A stretch of DNA of 64,000 bases, taken from Flavobacteriales bacterium (GTDB lineage: Bacteria > Bacteroidota > Bacteroidia > Flavobacteriales_D > Parvicellaceae). This document shows positions 27,680 to 37,255 of the stretch, piece by piece; position 1 is the first letter of the stretch, and every line of letters begins with the position of its first letter. The notes beneath the pieces were generated by a model that worked only from the letters and a program-made list of their open reading frames with translations, was not told the DNA's origin and made no database searches. Where the stretch lies: contig JAGYKU010000004.1 in the NCBI GenBank assembly GCA_018401455.1, forward strand, positions 1 to 64,000, in the 5' to 3' direction. The position numbers and the translations under genes are program-made.

Positions 27680-29260
27680 ATGCATTTTAAAAGTCTTTCA
27701 TTACTGCTAATGGTGTTCTTTTTTTCAAATATGAAAATAGTAGCACAAACTCCCAATCAGAATATTTCGAATGGAAATGTTTTTGATGGAGAACCATACA
27801 TTGCCATAAATCATAATAATCCACAACATTTAGTCGTGGCTTGGATGGGTTTTAAAGTTGGAAATTTAGTTGTCATCAAAACAAAATATTCAATGGATGC
27901 GGGAGTAACGTGGTCTCAAGAAAATTTTATTCCGCATACAGTAGCAACTTTTTCTTCGGCAGATCCTTCAGTTCATTTCGACAATAATGGAAATGTATTC
28001 GTTTGTTTTATAGATTACGACAACCAAAATTTCACAGAAGGAGCAATTTTCACTTCAAAATCTACGGATGGTGGCGCAACTTGGCAAACACCTGTTGAGG
28101 TTATTTCGCTTTTGGACTGCCCGAACAAATATTGTATTGACAGACCTTGGATGGTAATTGATAATTCTGGAGGAGCAAATGATGGCACTATTTATATCAC
28201 TTCGATGAATGCAGATCAAAATGTAATAGCACCTTACAATCCTTATTTAACAGTGAGCCTTGATGGAGGAACTTCTTATGAGATACCCAGATTTTTAGAT
28301 ACTTTGGGATATTACACTGGAAATCTTATTGCACAACCAATGCCAGCTCCAGCCGTTTCAAGTGATGGGGTTTTTTATGCAATGTATCCTAGTTATTTGC
28401 CTACACAAAGTCCTTTTGCGCATTATTATTGTGCCAAAAGTACGGACAAAGGAATTTCAATGAGTTATACCAATGCCATTCAAAGTAATGGAAGTCAAAA
28501 TGTAACTGATGTTTATGCTAAAAAAGGATATTTGTTAAAAACCAACCCAGCGAATTCAAATCATCTAGCGTTTTTTTATTTAGCGCAGGTTTCAACTGAT
28601 GCAGATATTTATATGAGAGAATCTTTGGATGGCGGAAGTACTTGGTCATCTGCCATAAGAATCAATCAAGATCCAATAGGAAATGGAGCGTTGCAAGATT
28701 TGGTTTGGGCAGATTTCGATGAAGATGGTGATTTAGCAGTGGCTTGGAGGGATAGAAGAAATGCAGGTGCATCAGGTTATCAAGTGCCATCCGAAATTTG
28801 GGGAGCCATTAGGTATAAAGACTCGTCTAATTTTTCTCAAGACTTTATGATTTCCGATGCACAAGCCATTCACGATGTAGTTTTGGAGGGAAGCGGAAAC
28901 GATTTTATGTGTGTGGTCTTGCATCAAGATATTTTATACGCAGTTTGGGGAGATGTGAGAACTTCTAAAGTAAATATTTGGTTAAACAAAATTGATATTC
29001 AAACAGGGACATCTTCCATAAGTGAAGTTTACTCCAAAAACACACTTCAATTGTTTCCTAATCCTACGCGTGACTTTTTTACCATCAAGACAGATGCACT
29101 TGAAATATCCTATACGATATATGACCAACAAGGAAAAATTTTGAACAAAAGCAAAACTTCCGACAAGAATATTGATGTATCAAATTTACCGATAGGAACA
29201 TATATCTTGGAAGTGGAAATCGATAATAAGTTATATCACCAAAAAATTGTGAAACAGTAA
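27680..29260 (+). CDS. Secreted sialidase/BNR-repeat-like protein with T9SS sorting domain
   Basis: Repeated S.DGG.TW motifs; C-terminal LQLFPNPTRDFFTI...HQKIVKQ. Confidence 0.8.
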   Translation: MHFKSLSLLLMVFFFSNMKIVAQTPNQNISNGNVFDGEPYIAINHNNPQHLVVAWMGFKVGNLVVIKTKYSMDAGVTWSQENFIPHTVATFSSADPSVHFDNNGNVFVCFIDYDNQNFTEGAIFTSKSTDGGATWQTPVEVISLLDCPNKYCIDRPWMVIDNSGGANDGTIYITSMNADQNVIAPYNPYLTVSLDGGTSYEIPRFLDTLGYYTGNLIAQPMPAPAVSSDGVFYAMYPSYLPTQSPFAHYYCAKSTDKGISMSYTNAIQSNGSQNVTDVYAKKGYLLKTNPANSNHLAFFYLAQVSTDADIYMRESLDGGSTWSSAIRINQDPIGNGALQDLVWADFDEDGDLAVAWRDRRNAGASGYQVPSEIWGAIRYKDSSNFSQDFMISDAQAIHDVVLEGSGNDFMCVVLHQDILYAVWGDVRTSKVNIWLNKIDIQTGTSSISEVYSKNTLQLFPNPTRDFFTIKTDALEISYTIYDQQGKILNKSKTSDKNIDVSNLPIGTYILEVEIDNKLYHQKIVKQ

Positions 29261-29291
29261 TAGATTCATTATTACATTTCTTAAGCAGATA

Positions 29292-30683
29292 CTAACAAAT
29301 CGCTTTAATCATATCTTGTCTGGTAATGATGTGATGTTTGTCTCCATCATAATTTACCAAAATTGCAGATACATTAGTACCAAAAAGACTAGAAATATTA
29401 GCAATTGGGGCATCACTTTTTACAATCGGGAATGCCGCTTCCATTATCGTTTTTACAGGAAGCTCTTTCAATTCTGGTTTATCTAGAAGCGCAGAAAATA
29501 ATTTTGTATCTGAAAGAGATCCAACATATTCAGCGCCATCGTTAACAGGGATTTGTGAAATTTTGTAGTGATGCATCAGTTGAATCGCTTGTGAAATAGG
29601 AGTATCTAAAGAAACCGTTACTAAGTGTTTCCCAGAGTGATCTTTGATTAAGTCCATTGCAGTGACTTTCTTTTCATCCAAAAAACCTCTATCTCTCATC
29701 CAGTCGTCATTAAACATTTTGCCCACGTATCTACTTCCATGATCGTGAAATAATACCACAATCACGTCATCTTCTTTGAAATGATCTTTGAGTTGCAAAA
29801 TTCCTTTGATTGCTGAACCAGCAGAGTTCCCGACAAAAATCCCTTCTTCTTTTGCCAATCTTCTTTGATATACAGCAGCGTCTTTATCAGTCACTTTTTC
29901 AAATCCATCAATCACACTAAAATCTACGTTTTTGGGAAGAATATCTTCTCCAATTCCCTCAGTGATGTATGGATAAATTTCATTTTCATCAAATATACCT
30001 GTTTCGTGGTATTTTTTGAATACAGAACCATACGTATCAATTCCCCAAATTTTGATGTTTGGATTTTTTTCTTTTAGATATTTTCCTACTCCAGAAATAG
30101 TTCCACCTGTACCAACACCCACTACAAAATGAGTAATTTTTCCTTCTGTTTGTTCCCAAATTTCAGGACCAGTACTCAAATAATGCGCTTTGGTATTAGA
30201 AGGATTGTCATATTGATTTACATACCAAGAATTTGGAATTTCCGTTGCCAATCTTTTAGAAACACTGTAATAAGATCTAGGGTCAGTAGGAGCCACATTA
30301 GTAGGGCAAACATAAACTTCTGCACCCACAGCTCTTAGAATATCCATTTTCTCTTTACTTTGCTTGTCGCTCAAAACACAAATCAACTTATAACCCTTAA
30401 TTATACAAGCCAAAGCCAATCCCATTCCTGTATTTCCTGAAGTACCTTCAATAACTGTTCCTCCAGGTTTTAATCTTCCATCAGCCTCAGCATCTTCAAT
30501 CATTTGCAGCGCCATTCTGTCTTTTACAGAGTTCCCCGGATTGGTCGTTTCTACTTTTGCCAACACAAGACCTTTCACATCCTGACACATTTTATTGATT
30601 TTGACAAGAGGTGTATTTCCAATGGTTTCGAGAATGTTGTTGTAATATTTCATATGAGGATTTTCTAATTTAATTTTTGACAA
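29292..30683 (-). CDS. PLP-dependent cystathionine beta-synthase/cysteine synthase family protein with CBS domain pair
   Basis: NILETIGNTPLVKINKM...NPGNSVKDRMALQMIEDAE...EGTSGNTGMGLA...GTGGTISG; C-terminal CBS pair. Confidence 0.9.
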   Translation of the reverse strand: MSKIKLENPHMKYYNNILETIGNTPLVKINKMCQDVKGLVLAKVETTNPGNSVKDRMALQMIEDAEADGRLKPGGTVIEGTSGNTGMGLALACIIKGYKLICVLSDKQSKEKMDILRAVGAEVYVCPTNVAPTDPRSYYSVSKRLATEIPNSWYVNQYDNPSNTKAHYLSTGPEIWEQTEGKITHFVVGVGTGGTISGVGKYLKEKNPNIKIWGIDTYGSVFKKYHETGIFDENEIYPYITEGIGEDILPKNVDFSVIDGFEKVTDKDAAVYQRRLAKEEGIFVGNSAGSAIKGILQLKDHFKEDDVIVVLFHDHGSRYVGKMFNDDWMRDRGFLDEKKVTAMDLIKDHSGKHLVTVSLDTPISQAIQLMHHYKISQIPVNDGAEYVGSLSDTKLFSALLDKPELKELPVKTIMEAAFPIVKSDAPIANISSLFGTNVSAILVNYDGDKHHIITRQDMIKAIC

Positions 30684-30726
30684 AAATACATTTTATTATG
30701 GTTTTTGGGGTGTCATTTATCAAAGT

Positions 30727-31476
30727 TTATTCTTTTCTTAATGAATAAACTTTACATTTAATGGGATAAATAATTGAATCTTTAACTTTTAAATTTTGAT
30801 CTACACGCCAATCTTTTCCTCTGCAACAAGTCACTTTTTGATGGTAACAAATCAAAGAATCTTCTGATTTTACAGAAACATTCAAAAGGTCTATTTCCTC
30901 TGATTCGATATAATAATCTTCCCCAAGTTCTGTATCTTCTTCAATTGAAGTGTAAAAACCTTCAGTTCCCAAATTCAAAGCAGTATTAAACGTACCGTCA
31001 AGGTTGTAATTCAAAATCCATAAGTCTTGAAATTCTCCTTTTTCATCCTCTGTTTTTTCAATGATAGAAAGACAAATTAGAACGTTTTTTTTAGTTTCAA
31101 TTTTAAAATTGGCATTGATTTTAAATATGCATGTGTCCTTCATTTTCCACCAATTGTCTTCTATAAACTGAGACAGTTCTGTATGTGGTGCAGCAAGAAT
31201 CAGCCAATCCTTAACAATGCTAGAATCCAAAAGCAAAGAGGAAGTGTAATGTGTTTGCTTTGCATCTATTTCTAAAGGAAAGTTTTGTAAAGGAAAATGG
31301 TTTGTAAAAGCATCAAAAGTAGTTGTTTTTCCTTTGGGAATATTGTAATCGATTTTCGAATTAGAATCCACAAATTCTTCACTGTTTTCAACTCGATTTT
31401 CACTACAACTCCATAGCAAAATTATCACAAAACAATTTAACATATTTAGATTTATTCCTCTCATTTTTTTATTCAA
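30727..31476 (-). CDS. Hypothetical protein with lipobox-like N-terminus
   Basis: NCFVIILLWSCSENR. Confidence 0.6.
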   Translation of the reverse strand: MNKKMRGINLNMLNCFVIILLWSCSENRVENSEEFVDSNSKIDYNIPKGKTTTFDAFTNHFPLQNFPLEIDAKQTHYTSSLLLDSSIVKDWLILAAPHTELSQFIEDNWWKMKDTCIFKINANFKIETKKNVLICLSIIEKTEDEKGEFQDLWILNYNLDGTFNTALNLGTEGFYTSIEEDTELGEDYYIESEEIDLLNVSVKSEDSLICYHQKVTCCRGKDWRVDQNLKVKDSIIYPIKCKVYSLRKE

Positions 31477-31537
31477 CTATTTTTCAAGTTATTTGGTTTA
31501 CAATGTATTATGTCCAACGTATTATGTCCAACGTAAA

Positions 31538-31644
31538 GTTCTAAATTTACCCTAATTTTAAAAATACATTGTACGTAAGACATTGTACCTTGTACAAAAT
31601 GTAAGTCTTAAAATCTTTTGTCTTCCAGTCTTGAATCTTTCAGT
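31538..31644. repeat. 107-bp intergenic direct repeat, copy 1
   Basis: GTTCTAAATTTACCCTAATTTTAAAAA...TCTTCCAGTCTTGAATCTTTCAGT. Confidence 0.9.
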
Positions 31645-31886
31645 CCCCCATCACCCATATTCTAATCTAACAATTTACCAATGTACCAATTATTTCATAC
31701 TTTCATATTTCTGATTTCTGATTTCATATTTCAACTTTCTAAATTTTATCTATCAACTCCGAACCACGAACTTCAAACTTAAACAGACTAACTTCCAAAA
31801 TACTTTGTACATAAGACAATTTATTATATACAAAAAAAGTCTTACAATCTTTTGTCTTGTAGTCTTTCGTCTTATTAAACCACTAA

Positions 31887-31993
31887 GTTCTAAATTTACC
31901 CTAATTTTAAAAACACGTTGTACGTATGACATTGTACCTTGTACAAAATGTAAGTCTTAAAATCTTTTGTCTTCCAGTCTTGAATCTTTCAGT
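31887..31993. repeat. 107-bp intergenic direct repeat, copy 2
   Basis: Near-identical to 31538..31644. Confidence 0.9.
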
Positions 31994-32284
31994 GAAAAAT
32001 ATTCTTCTGTAACAATTTACCAATTATTTCATATTTCAGTTTAACATCAAACATTATGTAATCTTTATTTAACCGCAAAGGACTCAAAGAATTTACGCCA
32101 AGTCCACACTTGTATAGACCGAAGCGTCTGTAAAGTTTTTTTATCTAATATCATTTTCAAATTATTAACTCTAGTTTTTAGACTTCTCCACTTCGGTCGA
32201 AGTGACAAAAACATTATCAAATTAACAACTAACCATTAACAATTAACCATTACCTAATTACTTCATTATCTATTTATCTCATTT

Positions 32285-32536
32285 TTCCTATTTCAGATTT
32301 CAGATTTCCTATTTCAGATTTCAGATTTCCTATTTCAGATTTCCTATTTCAGATTTCAGATTTCCTATTTCAGATTTCAGATTTCAGATTTCAGATTTCC
32401 TATTTCAGATTTCCTATTTCTGATTTCAGATTTCCTATTTCCTATTTCCTATTTCCTATTTCTGATTTCAGATTTCAGATTTCCTATTTCAGATTTCAGA
32501 TTTCCTATTTCAGATTTCCTATTTCAGATTTCAGAT
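32285..32536. repeat. 36-unit perfect-phase heptameric array TTC(AG/CT/TG)AT
   Basis: 252 nt = 36 x 7; only two central positions vary: AG (20), CT (14), TG (2). Confidence 0.97.
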
Positions 32537-32641
32537 TTCCCCAACTCCCATAAACCATTGAAGTTTTTTTTTAGGTTTAATCAAGACAAGTTTTGCGTCC
32601 AGAAACTACAAACTCCGAACTCCGAACAACGAATAACAAAC

Positions 32642-33262
32642 TCAAACCCATCCATAATTAAAACTTATACTGATACGTTCTTCTTCAGCCATATTCATAG
32701 GCACTTCGTGACGAAGCCAGCTTTCCCAAAGTAAAATTTCTCCCACTTCTGGTTGCACATACACAAAACTTTTTAATTCTTCACGTGCATTGGTTTTTCG
32801 ATTAGGCGCTGCCATCATCATACTGTGGCGTGGGTCTTCAAACTTTATAGCGCTGGCTCCTTTGGGAACAGCAACGTATGTTGTGCCACTAATCACACTA
32901 TGTGGATGCAAATGCGAAGTATGAATTCCACCTTCTGGTAAAATATTAATCCAAATGGAATCTAGTTTTATTTTTTTGTCGCCTAAATCAAATTGTAGGT
33001 CTTTTACAAATGCTGCAACGTGTTTATCGATTAATTTCACCAAATCTTCAAAAATCGGAAAACGCCATCTCAAATCATCCAAAGAAGCATAACTAGTATA
33101 GCCCATATAGTTATTTTCTTCACACCACTTCTGCCCTGCTTCATCATCTTCTGCAATCACCAAACAAGAATTCTCAAGCACAATAGTGTCAGGTGCTTCG
33201 CCCAACTCTGATAATTTAGCACGATAAAGTCGGGTCACGAATAAAGAAGCAATTTTTGACAT
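32642..33262 (-). CDS. 2OG-Fe(II) oxygenase family protein (TIGR02466-like)
   Basis: IWINILPEGGIHTSHLHPHSVISGTTYVAVPKGASAIKFEDPR...VGEILLWESWLRHEVPMN...RISISFNYGW. Confidence 0.85.
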   Translation of the reverse strand: MSKIASLFVTRLYRAKLSELGEAPDTIVLENSCLVIAEDDEAGQKWCEENNYMGYTSYASLDDLRWRFPIFEDLVKLIDKHVAAFVKDLQFDLGDKKIKLDSIWINILPEGGIHTSHLHPHSVISGTTYVAVPKGASAIKFEDPRHSMMMAAPNRKTNAREELKSFVYVQPEVGEILLWESWLRHEVPMNMAEEERISISFNYGWV

Positions 33263-33390
33263 ATTTTTTGGTTTTTTGATTTAAAGGCTGAAATTCATTA
33301 TAAAAATCCAAAAAACAAAGTTTTAAGGTTGAGAAATTTTATAAAAGATATATTTTAAGCAGTTGTGATTTGATTTCTAGAAAATATTAT

Positions 33391-33426
33391 ACATTTTGTA
33401 TAATACATTTTGTATAATACATTTTG
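33391..33426 (+). repeat. 14-bp tandem repeat (2.6 copies) 34 bp upstream of the ATPase start
   Basis: ACATTTTGTATAAT x2 + ACATTTTG. Confidence 0.9.
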
Positions 33427-33459
33427 TTAAGTATTTTTGCATAACAAAAAAGATAACAT

Positions 33460-34595
33460 ATGAAATCAAAAACATTAAACCCCTTTATATCTTCAGGTTA
33501 TGTTGCGCCAAATTATTTTTGCGATAGAGAGGAAGAAAGTAAACTACTTACTGAAATGATGCTAAATGGCACGAATGTAACGCTATTTGCTGTAAGAAGA
33601 CTAGGTAAAACTGGTTTGATTCACCATGTTTTTTTTCCTTTCCAAAACAGCAAAGAAATTGTTTGCATCTATGTTGATATACTTTCTACTGAGAATATCA
33701 CTTCTTTTACAAACAAAATAGCGACTGCTGTTTATAATAAATTTCCACCTCAAAATAGTCTTGGAAAAAAAATAGTTGAACTATTCAAACGGTTTCGACC
33801 TGTAATAAATTATGATGAATTGACTGGTTCACCTTCTTTGAGTTTAACTATTGAAACACAAGCCCAAAAAGAACAAACAATTGGTAATATTCTAAATTTT
33901 CTTGATAAACAAGGAGTGAAAGTTGTTTTTGCAATTGATGAATTTCAACAAATTTTGACTTATCCAGAGTCCAATACTGAAGCCATTTTGAGAACATACA
34001 TACAGCAGTTACAAAACACCTCATTTATTTTTTGCGGAAGTAACCAAAAGATGATGCACGAAATTTTCAATTCGGCAAAACGTCCATTTTTTGCAAGTTG
34101 TACCAATATGAGTTTGGATCCCATAGACGAAAAATATACAAAGATTTTATAAAAATAAATTCAAAGAAGAAGAGAGAAATTGATGAAGAATGCTTAAATT
34201 TCATTACCAGTTGGACTAAACTACATACTTTTTATACACAACATTTGTGTAACAAACTTTTTAACCAACACAAAAAGAAAAACACATTAGAGGATGTGCA
34301 TGAGGTTGCTTTTTCTTTGTTGAAAATTAATGATAATAACTTTTTTCAATATAAAAATTTTCTTACTGAAGCACAATGGAGTTTATTATGCGCTATAGCT
34401 AAAGAAGAACAAATTTTTCAACCTACTGCAAGGAAATTTATTCAAAAACATAAGTTAGGTACACCAGCCTTGGTAAAAAGAGGTTTAGATGCTTTAATTA
34501 AAAAAGAATTAATATATCATAATACTGCAGTAGAAAAGCCTTACTTCGAAGTCTATGACAAATATTTAATGCGTTGGATTCAGTCAAAATATTAA
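33460..34595 (+). pseudogene. P-loop ATPase (archaeal ATPase/Orc1-Cdc6-like), split by a one-base deletion
   Basis: Walker A-like AVRRLGKTGL, Walker B-like VVFAIDEFQQI; ORFs 33460..34152 and 34098..34595 overlap in different frames; one extra A at about 34133 restores DEKIYKDFIKIN. Confidence 0.8.
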
Positions 34596-34630
34596 AACAT
34601 TTACTACGGTCCGCCAAAAGCGGATCGTTT

Positions 34631-35632
34631 TTATTTTATAAAATAATCACAAGTAGCACTCCTCCCCGACTCTATAAGTTTTTGTACATCTTCTTCAGAA
34701 AGTTTTTTGATTTTGGGGCCTATGCCACAAGTACTGATAGAAATGGTGCGTTTCCAATCTTGTTCTGTGAGGGAGTTTCTGTTCAATTTCTCAATCACCA
34801 AATTGTAAAAAGCGCTGATATAATCTCTAAAATTTTCAATATTATGGGGTGCTAATTCATTGTTTTGAGATTTATCATAAACTATTTGCTCTTCTGAGTC
34901 TAATCTCAAACCAAGCGTTTCATCTTGAGCATATTTTTCATCAAATATATGAATGGGATAATTAGAGAAGAAACCACCATCTGCCATTACCCATGTTGGA
35001 ATGTTTTTGGGAGGCTTTTCATATACATTGCCTAATTCATCCATGAAAATGGCTTTGTAATAAATAGGAATAGAAGCCGAAATTCTCACAGCATCAGCAA
35101 TTCTCATTTGAGGAAAAGTCTCATAACTCAAAACTTGAAAATTCTGCAAAGACAAGTTCGTAGCAGTTACATAAAGGTTTTTGTATGGTTTACCTTCTTT
35201 TTGCAAACGGTTCAAATCTTCAAAAGTGAGATTTTCAATTCCTGTTTTCTCTTGAAGTAAGGCATTCATCCATTTCGTGATTTCCACTCCTCTATACCAA
35301 CCGAATTTTTTAATTGTTCGGGAAATTCCACCCACGAAAATACCTCTTCCATCATTAAAATCCTGAAACTTTATGGATTTTAACTCTTCCTCCAATTCTT
35401 TACTTGTATAGCCCACACAAAGCAAAGCTGCGGTAATTCCGCCAACAGATGTTCCTGCAACATTTTCAATTTCAAGAAGTAGATTCTCTTCTTCCAACAC
35501 TTCCACAGCACCACAATAGGCAATTCCTCTGATGCCTCCACCTTCCATTACCAAGTTTTTTATTTGAGAAGAACCCGGCAAAATATATCCCCAAAATAAA
35601 ATTAAAGTAAACAGATATTTTCTACTATTCAT
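34631..35632 (-). CDS. Patatin-like phospholipase family protein
   Basis: NLVMEGGGIRGIAYCGAVEVLEE; GTSVGG; DGGFFSNYPI. Confidence 0.92.
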   Translation of the reverse strand: MNSRKYLFTLILFWGYILPGSSQIKNLVMEGGGIRGIAYCGAVEVLEEENLLLEIENVAGTSVGGITAALLCVGYTSKELEEELKSIKFQDFNDGRGIFVGGISRTIKKFGWYRGVEITKWMNALLQEKTGIENLTFEDLNRLQKEGKPYKNLYVTATNLSLQNFQVLSYETFPQMRIADAVRISASIPIYYKAIFMDELGNVYEKPPKNIPTWVMADGGFFSNYPIHIFDEKYAQDETLGLRLDSEEQIVYDKSQNNELAPHNIENFRDYISAFYNLVIEKLNRNSLTEQDWKRTISISTCGIGPKIKKLSEEDVQKLIESGRSATCDYFIK

Positions 35633-35786
35633 GTAATCTCTAACTGCATTTACATAAAAAAATTGTTTGAATTTTAGAAAATGAAACCTTTTGGCAATAT
35701 CTAAATAGATAAGTTTTTTTTAATTAGTCAGAATTCAGGTTAATGCTTATTTTTGCTTTTTGAAAATTTCACACAAAAAGTAAAAA

Positions 35787-36947
35787 ATGCCAAAATATCC
35801 AAATATCATTCATTCAAAATTGCCCAATGTAAAGACTTCCATTTTCACTAAAATGTCTGCATTAGCAAACCAACACAATGCCTTGAATCTTTCTCAAGGA
35901 TTTCCGGACTTTCCTGTGGATAATGAAATTATAGAATTGGTATATAAACACATGAAAAACGGAGCCAACCAATATGCTCCTATGCAAGGGGCTATGGTTT
36001 TAAGAGAAGCCATCAGTGAAAAAATTGAAAAATTATACCAACTCAAATACTGTCCAGAAAAAGAAATAACGATAACCGCTGGTGCTACTGAAGCAATTTA
36101 CAGCACCATAGCCGCTTTTACAAAAGAAGACGATGAAGTAATCATTTTCACCCCTGCTTACGATTGTTATGACCCAACAGTAAAACTTCATGGAGGAAAA
36201 TCAATTTTTGTGCAACTTTCATCCAAAGACTACAGTATTGACTGGGCTTTGGTAAAAAAAGTCATTTCTCACAAAACCAAAATGATCATCATTAATACTC
36301 CGCATAATCCAACAGGAAGTATTTTGTCTTCAAAAGACATGATAGAGCTTGAAAAACTAGTCTCAGGTTCGGAAATCATTGTTTTGAGTGATGAAGTTTA
36401 TGAGCATATTATTTTCGACCAAAAAGCACATCAAAGTGCTTGTAGATTTCCTAAGTTAGCAAATCAAACTTTGGCAGTGTTTTCTTTTGGCAAGACTTTT
36501 CATGTTACTGGATGGAAATTGGGTTATATCGTTGGTCCAGAAAACTTGATGAGTGAATTTAGAAAAGTGCATCAATTCAATGTTTTTTCATGCAACAATC
36601 CTATTCAACTTGCTGTAGCGGAATATTTACAAAATGAAAATAACTATAATAGTTTGCAATCATTTTATGAGCAAAAAAGAGATACCTTTTTAAATGCTAT
36701 TAAAGGAAGTAAATTTGAACCTTTACAATGTTCGGGCACTTATTTTCAATTGTTGTCCTACAAAAATATAAGCAAAGAAAAAGATATAGACTTTGCAGAA
36801 AGACTCACCAAAGAATTTGGCATTGCCAGTATTCCTATTTCTGTGTTTTATAATTCACAAATTGATGATAAAGTTTTAAGGTTTTGCTTCGCAAAAGAGG
36901 AAGAAACAATAATAAAGGCTGGACATCTTTTGAAGTTAATTGTTTAA
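35787..36947 (+). CDS. Class I/II aminotransferase (methionine/kynurenine aminotransferase-like)
   Basis: LSQGFPDFPVD...NQYAPMQG...ITAGATEAIYSTI...INTPHNPTG...LSDEVYEHIIFD...SFGKTFHVTGWKLGY. Confidence 0.92.
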   Translation: MPKYPNIIHSKLPNVKTSIFTKMSALANQHNALNLSQGFPDFPVDNEIIELVYKHMKNGANQYAPMQGAMVLREAISEKIEKLYQLKYCPEKEITITAGATEAIYSTIAAFTKEDDEVIIFTPAYDCYDPTVKLHGGKSIFVQLSSKDYSIDWALVKKVISHKTKMIIINTPHNPTGSILSSKDMIELEKLVSGSEIIVLSDEVYEHIIFDQKAHQSACRFPKLANQTLAVFSFGKTFHVTGWKLGYIVGPENLMSEFRKVHQFNVFSCNNPIQLAVAEYLQNENNYNSLQSFYEQKRDTFLNAIKGSKFEPLQCSGTYFQLLSYKNISKEKDIDFAERLTKEFGIASIPISVFYNSQIDDKVLRFCFAKEEETIIKAGHLLKLIV

Positions 36948-37134
36948 TTCATAATAAAAAATTCTGATACTCCAAACACGTCACACCTCCTTTTTTTAAT
37001 ATCATAATTTATCAACTATTTCTAAAATTCTAATTTGGCATCCTAAAAAAGTAGCAAACATCAACTACAAGACAACATCAAGTTAATGCTTCTTTTAATT
37101 TTCAAATTACACAAAAAGTTTCCTTAAAAAAACT

Positions 37135-37165
37135 TTTGCCGTTAACTTTATTATCAATACCTTTG
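37135..37165 (+). promoter_or_regulatory. Bacteroidota-type promoter upstream of rpsA
   Basis: TTTG...TACCTTTG (TAnnTTTG, 37158-37165). Confidence 0.6.
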
Positions 37166-37255
37166 CAGCCCAATTAAAAAAGACAGGCGGTTCTGTTAAT
37201 ATAAATAACTCTCAATGATAACCGATAATTGAGATACAAGTAATACATTGCCAAA

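Noticed and set aside
32285-32536. Repeat array considered as CRISPR
   Set aside because: Units are 7 bp with no spacers; it is a minisatellite-like tandem array.
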